From assembly GCF_014203595.1 (NCBI RefSeq), contig NZ_JACHJK010000011.1:283055-347054 (forward strand): a stretch of 64,000 bases of DNA. Reading direction: 5' to 3'. The notes under the pieces are model-generated. The model did not search any database and was not told the DNA's origin. It worked only from the letters and a program-made list of their open reading frames with translations. Positions 34,196-41,710 of the stretch are shown here, in pieces. The position numbers and the translations under genes are program-made. The first letter of the stretch is position 1, and each line of letters starts with the position of its first letter. This stretch comes from Streptomyces echinatus (GTDB lineage Bacteria > Actinomycetota > Actinomycetes > Streptomycetales > Streptomycetaceae).

Positions 34196-34753
34196 ATGCT
34201 CCACGGCATCGACGTGAGCGCCTACCAGTCCTCCTCCTACGACACGGACGGCCTCTCCTTCGCCTTCGTCAAGGCGACGGAGGGGCATTCGTACGTCAAC
34301 CCCCGCCTGACCGCGCAGACGAAGACCGCCCGTGACGCCGGACTGGTCGTCGGCTTCTACCATTTCCTGTGGCCCGGCAACCTCACCGCCCAGGCCGACT
34401 ACTTCCTCCGCCACGCCCCTGACCGCCCGGGCGACGTCCTCGCCGTCGACTGGGAGACCACCGGCGACGGGACGCACGCGAGCAACGCGGAGAAGGACCG
34501 CTTCATCCGCAGGCTGAAGGAGTCACGACCGGACAACCGGGTCGTGCTGTACGCGAACCGCCACTACTGGCTGACCGTCGACACGACCTCCTACGCGGGG
34601 GACGGCCTGTGGATCGCCGACTACGTCACCGCCGGCAAGCCCCGCATCGAGGCGAAGTGGCTGTTCCACCAGTACACCAGTGAACCCCACGACAAGAACG
34701 TGGCGCGCTTCGCGAGCAAGGCCGCCCTGAGGAAGTGGGCCGCCGGCGCGTAG
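34196..34753 (+). CDS. Glycoside hydrolase family 25 (lysozyme-like) protein, no signal peptide
   Basis: 185 residues covering a complete GH25 barrel: HGIDVSAYQ (catalytic Asp region), FAFVKATEGHSYVNP, GFYHFLWPG, the catalytic AVDWETTG pair, LYANRHYW, LWIADYVT and the C-terminal LFHQYTSEP. GH25 enzymes cleave MurNAc-GlcNAc bonds in peptidoglycan. There is no export signal, so release would need lysis or a non-classical route. Start ATG 34196 has GGGAG upstream. Length is short but full for the domain. Confidence 0.9.
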   Translation: MLHGIDVSAYQSSSYDTDGLSFAFVKATEGHSYVNPRLTAQTKTARDAGLVVGFYHFLWPGNLTAQADYFLRHAPDRPGDVLAVDWETTGDGTHASNAEKDRFIRRLKESRPDNRVVLYANRHYWLTVDTTSYAGDGLWIADYVTAGKPRIEAKWLFHQYTSEPHDKNVARFASKAALRKWAAGA

Positions 34754-34768
34754 TGCCGTCGGGCCGGG

Positions 34769-35428
34769 TCAGGCCCGGAAGTCCGCCGGGCGTTCCGGGG
34801 ACGCCTCCGAGAGGGCCTTGCGCACCGCCGCCGCGTCCCCGCGCAGGCCGTAGACCGGCGTGCCGGGCTGCTGGTGCCAGGAGTCGGCGACGGTGCCGGC
34901 GTCGACCGTGTCGAAGCCCAGTGCGTCGATCAGGTCGCGGACGGTCCGCTTGGCCGCCTCGTCGTCGCCGGCGACCGGCAGGGCCATGCGGTCCGGGTCG
35001 CCGGCGGGGCGGTGGCGGTCCAGGATGTCCTGGGCGTAGGTGCCGTTGAACGCCTTGATCACCGGGTGGCCGAGGTGCCGCTCGGTCCACCGGCTCTCGG
35101 TGAGGCCCTCGTCCTCGATGGCCGCGATCCGGCCGTCGCGCTGCGGGTAGTAGTTGCCGGTGTCGATCACCGCGGCGCCCTCGGCCGCGCCGTCCAGCAG
35201 GCCGGCGGGCAGCCCCGGTACCGCCTTCAGCGGGACGGTGACGACCACGACCTCGGCGCCGTTCGCGGCCTCCGCCGCCGGGACCGGAGTCGCGCCGGTC
35301 TCCTCGGCCAGTTCCCGGAGCGTCTCGGGGCCGCGGGAGTTGGCGACGGAGACGTCGTGGCCGAGGGCGGTGAGCCGCCGGGTGAGGTTGCCGCCGATGT
35401 TCCCCGCGCCGATGATGCCGATCTTCAT
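34769..35428 (-). CDS. NADPH-dependent F420 reductase-like/NAD(P)-binding oxidoreductase
   Basis: 219 residues. It begins with a Rossmann motif GIIGAGNIGGNLTRRL followed by SVANSRGPETL, the NADP-preferring Asn-Ser-Arg pattern of the F420 reductase (FNO)/ProC-like superfamily. Mid-protein VIKAFNGTYAQ is the typical FNO-like block. The cofactor F420 partner cannot be confirmed. Start ATG 35428 with GGAGGG seven bases upstream. Its stop lies 15 bases from the convergent GH25 stop. Confidence 0.88.
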   Translation of the reverse strand: MKIGIIGAGNIGGNLTRRLTALGHDVSVANSRGPETLRELAEETGATPVPAAEAANGAEVVVVTVPLKAVPGLPAGLLDGAAEGAAVIDTGNYYPQRDGRIAAIEDEGLTESRWTERHLGHPVIKAFNGTYAQDILDRHRPAGDPDRMALPVAGDDEAAKRTVRDLIDALGFDTVDAGTVADSWHQQPGTPVYGLRGDAAAVRKALSEASPERPADFRA

Positions 35429-35529
35429 GTCCGACCCTCCGCGTATTTCATGCATGCGCATGCTTCTGTCGTCCGGACAACCTCGCGGGAACGCGGGCTA
35501 TTCCGTTCGCCGGCCGCGGCCCCGCGGGC

Positions 35530-35583
35530 TCAGCGTGTTCCGCGGGGCAGGGCCAGGGTGGCCTCGAAGCCCGTGTCGTCACC
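35530..35583 (-). pseudogene. Possible C-terminal remnant of a sensor histidine kinase
   Basis: On the minus strand the 17 codons before the stop at 35530-35532 read GDDTGFEATLALPRGTR, which looks like the last strand of a HATPase_c kinase domain (GTxFEVxLPLP pattern). The frame is not continued by recognisable kinase sequence upstream; instead the other strand carries a leuA-like fragment directly beside it. It looks like one end of a deletion scar, but the match is short. Confidence 0.35.
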
Positions 35584-35600
35584 GGCGGCGGCCCTGCGGC

Positions 35601-35940
35601 GGCACGGGGGTCGCCTGTGCCGGACTCGCCGTGCCGGCCGGTGCCCAGCGGGTGGAGGGCTGCCTCTTCGGCAACGGCGAGCGCACCGGTAACGTCGACC
35701 TGGTGACCCTCGCCCTGAACCTCTACACCCAAGGGGTCGATCCGTCGGCCGACTTCAGCGACCTCGACGCCGTGCGGGAGACGGTGGAGCACTGCAACCA
35801 GCTGCCCGTGCACCCGCGGCACCCGTACGCCGGCGAACTGGTCCACACCGCGTTCTCCGGGACCCACCAGGACGCGATCGGCAAGGGGCCGGCCCACCAC
35901 GCCCGGCGGGCGGCGAAGGAGGGGGTGCCCGAGCGGCAGG
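35601..35940 (+). pseudogene. Fragment of 2-isopropylmalate synthase (leuA) gene
   Basis: About 113 codons in one plus-strand frame match the C-terminal part of the LeuA catalytic barrel: RVEGCLFGNGERTGNVDLVT, LALNLYTQGVDP, FSDLDAVRETVEHCNQLPVH, RHPYAGELVHTAFSGTHQDA. The preceding GTGVACAGLAVPAGA matches the NDRGTAVAAAELxxxAGA segment but with the HxH metal ligands missing. The N-terminal barrel, the ligands and the regulatory domain are all absent, and the sequence after QDAIGKG is no longer LeuA-like. The frame runs on to a stop that overlaps the next gene's ATG. A clear relic, not an active enzyme. Confidence 0.85.
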
Positions 35941-36016
35941 CGCCGGCCCGGGGCGCGGGCACGGGCCCGTCGGCCGCCGTGCACGCGGTGCCGTCCGCGG
36001 TGAACCGGGGGCTGCG

Positions 36017-36805
36017 ATGACGGAGGTGCTGCGCGCCGAGGACGTCCATGTCGTCCGGGACGGCCGGCCCCTGCTGCGGGAGGTGTCCCTGAGCGTCCGG
36101 GCCGGCGAGCACTGGGCGCTGCTCGGCGCCAACGGCGCGGGCAAGTCCACGTTGCTCCGGCTGCTCGGCGCGCTGGTGCATCCGTCCCGGGGCACGGTGG
36201 AGGTGCTCGGACGCCGGCTGGGCCGGGTGGACCTGCGCGAGCTGCGCACACAGGTGGGGCACGTCGACCCGCGCCACCCGCTCACCTCACCGCTGCGGGT
36301 GCGGGACGTGGTGCTCACCGGGGCGACGAACTCGATCGAGCCGGTGCCGCGGTGGCGGCCGACCCCGGAGCAGGCGGAGCGGGCCGAGGCGCTGCTGGTG
36401 ACGCTGGGGCTGGAAGCGTTCCGGGACGCCCGGTGGCCGACGCTCTCCCAGGGGGAGCGGGGCCGGACGCTGATCGCCCGGGCGCTGATGCCCGAGCCGC
36501 GGCTGCTGCTCCTGGACGAGCCGGCGACCGGTCTGGATCTGCCGGGCCGGGAGCAGCTGATCGAGGCCCTCCAGCAGCTGCGGACGGACCGTCCCGCACT
36601 GGCGACGGTGCTGGTCACCCACCATCTGGAGGAGCTGCCGGCGGGCACCACGCATGCCGTGCTGCTGCGCGAGGGGCGGGTGCTGGCCTCGGGGCCGGTC
36701 GGGTCGGTGCTCACCGGCGACCAGGTCGGCAAGTGCTTCGACCTGCCGCTGGCGCTGGAGCGGCACGACGGCCGCTGGAGTGTGCGCATCCGGCGCGCCG
36801 GATGA
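36017..36805 (+). CDS. Orphan ABC transporter ATP-binding protein
   Basis: 262 residues, a single nucleotide-binding domain. Walker A GANGAGKSTLL, signature LSQGERGR (LSQGE form), Walker B LLLLDEPATGLD and switch His LVTHHLEEL are all intact. The C-terminus (CFDLPLALERHDGRWSVR) resembles the ModF/YlmA-type single ATPases. No permease or binding protein is adjacent, so partner and substrate are unknown. ATG 36017 overlaps the stop of the frame carrying the leuA fragment. A long hairpin terminates it. Confidence 0.9.
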   Translation: MTEVLRAEDVHVVRDGRPLLREVSLSVRAGEHWALLGANGAGKSTLLRLLGALVHPSRGTVEVLGRRLGRVDLRELRTQVGHVDPRHPLTSPLRVRDVVLTGATNSIEPVPRWRPTPEQAERAEALLVTLGLEAFRDARWPTLSQGERGRTLIARALMPEPRLLLLDEPATGLDLPGREQLIEALQQLRTDRPALATVLVTHHLEELPAGTTHAVLLREGRVLASGPVGSVLTGDQVGKCFDLPLALERHDGRWSVRIRRAG

Positions 36806-36811
36806 CGGCAC

Positions 36812-36857
36812 GACGGCGGGGGCGCCCGGTCCGCGCGGGACGGGCGTCCCCGCCGTC
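36812..36857. terminator. Bidirectional terminator hairpin
   Basis: A 17-base stem with one mismatch (36812-36828 against 36841-36857) and a 12-base loop lies between the convergent ABC ATPase and EF-hand genes. Very stable and placed 7 bases from each stop codon, so it likely serves both. Confidence 0.8.
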
Positions 36858-36863
36858 ATCGGG

Positions 36864-37076
36864 TCACTTGTTCAGGTAGGCCCAGAACTCGTCGAACGAC
36901 AGCACCTTGTCGCCGTTGAGGTCGCGGGACTTGATGATGGCCTCCGCGACCGTCTCGGTGACGTTCCAGTCACCTTCCTGCGCCAGGGCGGACTTGAACT
37001 CCACTGCGGTGATGAATCCGTCACCGTCCGCGTCGATCCGCTGGAACTGCTTGCGTGCTTCCTCGATGTCCGCCAC
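36864..37076 (-). CDS. Small EF-hand calcium-binding protein
   Basis: 70 residues with two EF-hand loops: DADGDGFITAVE (residues about 15-26) and DLNGDKVLSFDE (about 52-63), both with acidic ligands at positions 1, 3, 5 and 12. The helices between match the calmodulin-like pairing. Streptomyces has several such proteins (Cab family); one in this part of the S. coelicolor chromosome has been called CabB, as I recall. It probably buffers or senses cytoplasmic Ca2+. Start ATG 37076 with AAAGGGG upstream. Confidence 0.93.
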   Translation of the reverse strand: MADIEEARKQFQRIDADGDGFITAVEFKSALAQEGDWNVTETVAEAIIKSRDLNGDKVLSFDEFWAYLNK

Positions 37077-37291
37077 CGATCCGCCCCTTTTGTTCGTGTT
37101 TCCGATGCCGTGCCGGCGTACTGTCGCTGGTCAGATTAACGGCCCCCGCGAGCACGGAGTGCCGCGGCCACCCGGGCGCGGCCCTCGGCGCGCGGCGGGG
37201 CGGGCCGCCGGTCCACGACGGCGGGTGCCGTACGCCGGTCAGGTCTGGGAGTCTGGGCCTTCCAGTGGGCGCAGACTCGGGGAGCGGGCCC

Positions 37292-37930
37292 TTGACGACC
37301 TTGCGGGACATTCTCGACGCGGCGGCGGCCGGGGTCTTCCCGCCGGCGGACGGCGGTACGACGGTCGTGCCGCAGCCCTCGCCGCGGGACGCCGGGGTGG
37401 TGTCCTTCACCGCGCACTCGGTGGTCTTCGTCGACGAGGACCCGGAGTGGGTCCGCGGGACGCTGCGCGGCACGGACTGCGACGCCCTGGCCGCGACACT
37501 GAACCCGCGCTTCCTGACCGCCCTGCTGGACCGGACCGGACGCCGGACCGAGACCGTCGACGCACTGCTGGTGGGCGATCCGCTGCCGGGCGAACCGCCG
37601 CTCGCGCTGCGGGAGATCGAGGACGCGGGTCATCCCCGGATCGCCTACGCCCGCCGGCGGCGGGACGAGGTGCGCGCCTGGACCACCGACGGCGGGGTGC
37701 TGGTCATGGGCCGCGGGATCGCGGGACGGCTGGAGGTGTCGGTCGAGGTGGACGAGGACGCCCGCCACCGGGGGCTGGGGCGGCTGCTGGCGACCGCCGC
37801 CCGGCGGCTCGCCGCGGAGCCGCTGTGGGCGCAGATCGCCCCGGGGAACGCCCGCAGCCTCCGGGCGTTCCAGGCGGCCGGGTACCGTCCGGTGGGCGCG
37901 GAGGCCCTGCTGCTCGCGCCGGCCGGGTGA
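37292..37930 (+). CDS. GNAT-family N-acetyltransferase
   Basis: About 212 residues. The C-terminal half has the acetyl-CoA motif (LEVSVEVDEDARHRGLGRLLATAARRLA, with the R/Q-x-x-G-x-G/A loop as RHRGLGRL) and the FQAAGYRPVG block. The N-terminal half is a second, degenerate acetyltransferase-like segment. The substrate is unknown. TTG 37292 is chosen because GGGGAG lies eight bases before it; the frame stays open upstream without any other ribosome site. The stop is 7 bases from the convergent beta-propeller gene. Confidence 0.75.
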   Translation: MTTLRDILDAAAAGVFPPADGGTTVVPQPSPRDAGVVSFTAHSVVFVDEDPEWVRGTLRGTDCDALAATLNPRFLTALLDRTGRRTETVDALLVGDPLPGEPPLALREIEDAGHPRIAYARRRRDEVRAWTTDGGVLVMGRGIAGRLEVSVEVDEDARHRGLGRLLATAARRLAAEPLWAQIAPGNARSLRAFQAAGYRPVGAEALLLAPAG

Positions 37931-37937
37931 CGGCGTC

Positions 37938-39125
37938 TCAGCGGAAGATGCCGGTGTGGCCGAGCGAGTAGCGGCCGGGCTGGGGATAGACGGCCAGGCC
38001 GTGCGGGCCGCTGCCGACCCTGATCCGGGCCAGCTGGGCGCCGGTGCGGGTGTCGATGGCGTACACCTCGGAGTTGTAGCGGCCCGACAGCCACAGGACC
38101 TTGCCGTCGGCGGAGACGCCGCCCATGTCGGGGCTGCCGCCGCCGGGCAGACGCCACTTCTTGGTGAGCTTGTTCCGGGTGAAGTCGAAGACGGAGACGG
38201 TGCCCTCGCCCCGGTTGGAGACGTACATCTCGCGGGAGTCGCGGCTGATGTAGAGGCCGTGGGCGCCCTTGCCGGTGGCGAGGAACCGGGGCCGGGTGAA
38301 CTTGTCGCCGTCGAGGATCCACATCCCGTCGGCCATCATGTCGGCGATGTAGAACAGCCTGCCGTCCGGGGAGATCTTGACGTCCTGCGGCATGGCCCCG
38401 TGCAGCGGCAGCTTCTCCTGGCGGACGACCTTCATCCGCGCGGTGTCGACCTTGAGGATCTCGCCGCTGAACTCGCAGGAGACGATGAAGTAGCGGCCGT
38501 CGATCGAGAAGTCGGCGTGGTTGACGCCGTAGCAGCTGACCGGGACGGCCTTGACGACCTTCATGGTGTGCGCGTCACGGAAGACCAGCTGGCGGTCCAT
38601 GGAGGCCATGACGACGGCGTACTTGCCGTCGGGCGTGAAGTACAGGTTGTACGGGTCGTGCACCTCGACCGGCGCGCCGGCCCTGCCGGTGCGCGGGTCG
38701 ATCGGGGTGAGGCTGTTGCCGAGGTCGTTGTTGACCCAGAGGGTCTTCAGGTCCCAGGACGGTACGACGTGCTGGGGCTGGCGGCCGACCCGGACGGTCT
38801 CCAGGACCCGGTAGGCCGCGGGGTCGATGACGGTGACCGTGTCGGAGTTGGTGTTGGGGACGTACACCCGGGAGGGGAAGTCCTCGACCACGGGCGAGAG
38901 CCGGTTCGGCCGGTCGGCGGAGTACAGGTCGGCCGGGTCGTCGACCGGTGGCATCCCGGGCAGCACGTTCACCCGCGGTTCCCTCACCCGCGGCTGGACC
39001 GGTGCCTTGCTGGCGGGGGCCTCGTTCTCGTGGCCGTCCGGCCCGCCGCCGCACGCGGAGAGCAGCGTCAGGGCGGTGACGGCGGCACCGGCGGCCAGCA
39101 GGCGGGCGGCTTTCGTGGTTCGCAT
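37938..39125 (-). CDS. YVTN-type beta-propeller lipoprotein
   Basis: 395 residues. The signal ends in lipobox LLSAC (Cys about residue 24), so it is anchored outside the membrane. The rest forms a seven-bladed YVTN/NHL propeller: VYVPNTNSDTVTVIDPAAYRVLETVRVGRQPQHVVP, KISPDGRLFYIADM, MYVSNRGEGTVSVFDF and GRYNSEVYAIDTRTG. Such proteins bind ligands or partner proteins; no catalytic residues are known. ATG 39125 overlaps the upstream deacetylase stop by one base (TGATG), so the two are coupled and may form a functional pair. Confidence 0.9.
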   Translation of the reverse strand: MRTTKAARLLAAGAAVTALTLLSACGGGPDGHENEAPASKAPVQPRVREPRVNVLPGMPPVDDPADLYSADRPNRLSPVVEDFPSRVYVPNTNSDTVTVIDPAAYRVLETVRVGRQPQHVVPSWDLKTLWVNNDLGNSLTPIDPRTGRAGAPVEVHDPYNLYFTPDGKYAVVMASMDRQLVFRDAHTMKVVKAVPVSCYGVNHADFSIDGRYFIVSCEFSGEILKVDTARMKVVRQEKLPLHGAMPQDVKISPDGRLFYIADMMADGMWILDGDKFTRPRFLATGKGAHGLYISRDSREMYVSNRGEGTVSVFDFTRNKLTKKWRLPGGGSPDMGGVSADGKVLWLSGRYNSEVYAIDTRTGAQLARIRVGSGPHGLAVYPQPGRYSLGHTGIFR

Positions 39126-39928
39126 CAGCTCAGCAGCTCCGTGGTGGTGACCGCGCGCAGTCCGCGCCGGCCGAGTTCGGTGAGGACGTCGGGGAGGGCG
39201 GCGACCGTGTCCGGGTGTCCGAAGTGCAGGCTCACCACCGATCCGTTGCGCACCTCGGCGAGGATCTTGCGGGTGACGGCGGCGGCGCCGGGGCCGGTGT
39301 AGTCGAGCGAGTCGACGTCGTAGGACAGCACGTGCGGGTAGCCGGCGGCGTGGGCCAGCCGGGTGACGAGCGGGGAGGCGGCCGGGGCGCGGGAGGGGCG
39401 GAACCAGGTGCCGATGGAACCGGTGAGCCGTTCGAGCCGCTCGGCGCAGTCGGTGATCTCCCTGCGGGCGTCGGGCTCGGGCAGGGTGTTGACGCCGATG
39501 TGCCGTTGGGTGTGGTTGCCGAGGTCGTGGCCGCCGTCGAGGATGCGGCGGGCGAGGCCGGGGTGCTCGTCCAGCCAGGTGCCGACGGCGAGCACGGTGA
39601 GCCGGGCGCCGTACCGCTCGGCCGTGGCGAGCAGGGTGCGGGCGAGGGCGGGGTCGCCCTGGCCGTGGAAGGTGAGGGCCACCCGGGGGCGGGTGCGCGG
39701 GCCGTGGGCGATCTGGGCGGGCTGCCCGGGGTAGGCGCGTGGGGCGGGGGCCACGGAGCGGGACCCGGCGCGGGAGGCGGAGGGGGAGGCGGAGGCGGAC
39801 GGGGAGTCCGGGGCGGGCGGTGGGGCCGCCCGGCCGGTGCCGCACCCGGCGGCGAGCCCACCGCCGGCGACGAGCCCGGCGCCGGCTCGGAGCACATCAC
39901 GGCGAGGGGTGGAGGTCACCCGCACCAT
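39125..39928 (-). CDS. Tat-type lipoprotein of the polysaccharide deacetylase (NodB) family
   Basis: 267 residues. The N-terminus TPRRDVLRAGAGLVAGGGLAAGC combines a twin-arginine motif and a lipobox, so the protein is exported folded and lipidated. The NodB fold is evident: GNHTQRHIGVN (HxxxH metal ligands) and TWFRPSRAP. The first motif, normally TFDDGP with the catalytic Asp, reads TFHGQGDP. The usual base is therefore missing or replaced, and the enzyme may act differently or be inactive. Coupled to the propeller lipoprotein gene. Confidence 0.85.
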   Translation of the reverse strand: MVRVTSTPRRDVLRAGAGLVAGGGLAAGCGTGRAAPPPAPDSPSASASPSASRAGSRSVAPAPRAYPGQPAQIAHGPRTRPRVALTFHGQGDPALARTLLATAERYGARLTVLAVGTWLDEHPGLARRILDGGHDLGNHTQRHIGVNTLPEPDARREITDCAERLERLTGSIGTWFRPSRAPAASPLVTRLAHAAGYPHVLSYDVDSLDYTGPGAAAVTRKILAEVRNGSVVSLHFGHPDTVAALPDVLTELGRRGLRAVTTTELLS

Positions 39929-40059
39929 TTAAGGCGGAGTCGGCATGAAAACCGCTGATTAGCCCGGTGTGTAACGACTTCGGGTCGTGCGGAAGCGTCC
40001 CGGAGGGGGGCGGGACCGCACGGTGTGCCGTGGCCGCCGCGTGATCCGGACGCGCGGTC

Positions 40060-40572
40060 CTAGCGGTCGGCGACCCGCATCTCGAACCAGGTGGTCTTGC
40101 CGCGCGGGAGCAGGTCCACGCCCCACCGGTCGGAGAGCTTGTCCACGAGGAACAGTCCGCGGCCGCTGACGTCCATCTCCTGCACCGGCATCAGACAGGG
40201 CAGCCCGCGTGAGGGATCGCGGACCTCGACCCGGATCCAGCCGGGGCGGCGGCGCATCCGCAGACCGAAGACGCGGGCCCCGGTGTGCCGGACGGCGTTG
40301 CCGACGAGTTCGGAGACGAGTAAGACGGCGTCCTCGGTCATCTTGGGGGTGAGGTGCCAGGTGCGCAGGACGACGACCTGGGCGAGCCGGCGGGCCGTGG
40401 CGGCGGATTCCGGGCGGGACGGCAGCGGGACCTCCGCCTCCGTCGGGTTGCCGAACAGTTCGAGCGCCTTGAGCGCCTGTTCGTCCTCGACCGCGGGCGA
40501 CCAGCGCGCCGCGGCTGCACGGCTGTGTCCCCGCGGCTGTTCGATGCCCTCCAGCCCCGCCATGCCCCCCAT
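40060..40572 (-). CDS. RsbW/SpoIIAB-like ATP-binding (HATPase_c) regulator
   Basis: About 170 residues. After 55 variable residues a GHKL ATPase domain is visible: N box SELVGNAVRHTGARVFGLRM, G1-like VEVRDPSRGLPCL and G2 GRGLFLVDKLSDRWGV. The Streptomyces genome encodes dozens of these serine kinase/anti-sigma-like proteins. No sigma or anti-anti-sigma gene is adjacent. ATG 40572 is used; ATG 40563 is an alternative. The 291 bases upstream hold no gene but a nested inverted repeat. Confidence 0.88.
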   Translation of the reverse strand: MGGMAGLEGIEQPRGHSRAAAARWSPAVEDEQALKALELFGNPTEAEVPLPSRPESAATARRLAQVVVLRTWHLTPKMTEDAVLLVSELVGNAVRHTGARVFGLRMRRRPGWIRVEVRDPSRGLPCLMPVQEMDVSGRGLFLVDKLSDRWGVDLLPRGKTTWFEMRVADR

Positions 40573-40728
40573 GATGGCCGTCCGGAGCCGCCTTGGGGGC
40601 CGTTCCGGAGGAATACGCCCCCCGCACGCCCCCAAGACGCGCCCGTCGCCCGGCATATGCCGAGGGCATGTCGATGTCCGGCGCAGGCCGACTGACCTGC
40701 GGCGACGGCCCACTTCCGGGCAAGCGCC

Positions 40729-40796
40729 GGGTCCCCTCGACACCACAGATTTAAGGTTGCCTTAAGGCTCCCATAAACCGCCCCATCGAGGGACCC
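40729..40796. other. Nested inverted repeats in an AT-rich spacer
   Basis: An outer repeat (GGGTCCCCTCGA 40729-40740 with TCGAGGGACCC 40786-40796, one bulged C) encloses an AT-rich inner palindrome TTAAGG (40751-40756), TTG, CCTTAA (40760-40765). The stretch around 40740-40780 is clearly less GC-rich than the rest of the window. It could be a regulator site and promoter for the RsbW-like gene or an RNA structure. Confidence 0.5.
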
Positions 40797-40863
40797 GAAG
40801 AAGACGACACGTCAAGTGCAGGCGCTCACACGGGAGTCCGCGAGACGTGCACACCGTTGACGA

Positions 40864-41631
40864 TCAGAGGAACTTGGCCTTGCCCGGCCCCTCCTCCACG
40901 AAGCTGCGCATGCCCCGCTCGCGGTCCTCGGTGGCGAACAGGCCCGCGAACCAGTTCCGTTCGACGGCGAGACCGGTGTCGATGTCGGCCTCCAGGCCCG
41001 TGTCGACGGACTCCTTCGCCGCGCGCAGCGCGATCGCCGGGCCCTGGGCGAGCCTCGCGGCCCAGGCGTGCGCCTGCTCGTACACCTCGGCGGCCGGTAC
41101 GACGCGGTCCACCAGGCCGATCGCCAGGGCCTCGTCGGCCTTGACCTGCCGGCCCGTGAAGATCAGGTCCTTGGCCTTGGAGGGGCCGACCAGCCGGGGC
41201 AGCCGCTGGGTTCCGCCGGCGCCCGGGATCAGCCCGAGCAGGATCTCGGGCTGGCCGAGCTTGGCGTTGTCGGCGGCGATGCGGTAGTCGGCGCACAGGG
41301 CCAGCTCGCAGCCTCCGCCGAGCGCGTAACCGGTGACGGCGGCGACGACCGGCTTGGGGATGCGGGCCACGGCGGTGAAGGCGTCCTGCAGGGCGCGGGA
41401 GCGCTGGACCATCGCGGCGTGGTCCATCTCCTGCATCTCTTTGATGTCCGCGCCCGCCGCGAACACCCGCTCGCCGCCGTAGATCACCACGGCGCGCACG
41501 TCGTCGCGGCGCGTGGCTTCCTCGGCCAGCTCCTTGAGCCGGTCCTGGGTGGCGATGTCCAGCGCGTTCATCGGCGGCCGGTCCAGCCGCAGGGTGCCGA
41601 CGCCTTCGGCGACTTCCAGAGTGACGGTCAT
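40864..41631 (-). CDS. Enoyl-CoA hydratase/isomerase family protein
   Basis: 255 residues of crotonase fold. The oxyanion-hole motifs (VFAAGADIKEM and ALGGGCELALCADYRIA) and both catalytic Glu positions of hydratases (Glu in GGGCELAL and GQPEILLGLIPGAGGTQRLPR) are present, so true hydratase activity in fatty acid beta-oxidation is likely. Start ATG 41631; upstream is a hairpin at 41663-41695 and GTTAAC, so its promoter must be very short or the mRNA nearly leaderless. Confidence 0.93.
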   Translation of the reverse strand: MTVTLEVAEGVGTLRLDRPPMNALDIATQDRLKELAEEATRRDDVRAVVIYGGERVFAAGADIKEMQEMDHAAMVQRSRALQDAFTAVARIPKPVVAAVTGYALGGGCELALCADYRIAADNAKLGQPEILLGLIPGAGGTQRLPRLVGPSKAKDLIFTGRQVKADEALAIGLVDRVVPAAEVYEQAHAWAARLAQGPAIALRAAKESVDTGLEADIDTGLAVERNWFAGLFATEDRERGMRSFVEEGPGKAKFL

Positions 41632-41662
41632 GGGGGCCAGGTTAACGGCCACTAACGACAAT

Positions 41663-41695
41663 GGGCCCGGTGCCGTTCCTCACAGCACCGGGCCC
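41663..41695 (-). terminator. Terminator hairpin after the first L,D-transpeptidase gene
   Basis: GGGCCCGGTGC (41663-41673) and its exact complement (41685-41695) with an 11-base loop begin 16 bases after the L,D-transpeptidase stop on the minus strand. Good stability; likely ends that transcript before the enoyl-CoA hydratase gene. Confidence 0.8.
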
Positions 41696-41710
41696 GCACG
41701 TCGGTGGGGC

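Noticed and set aside
40751..40765. TTAAGG-TTG-CCTTAA as an iron-responsive DmdR/IdeR box
   Set aside because: The box consensus (TTAGGTTAGGCTAACCTAA-like) is not matched well enough, and no iron-uptake gene is nearby.
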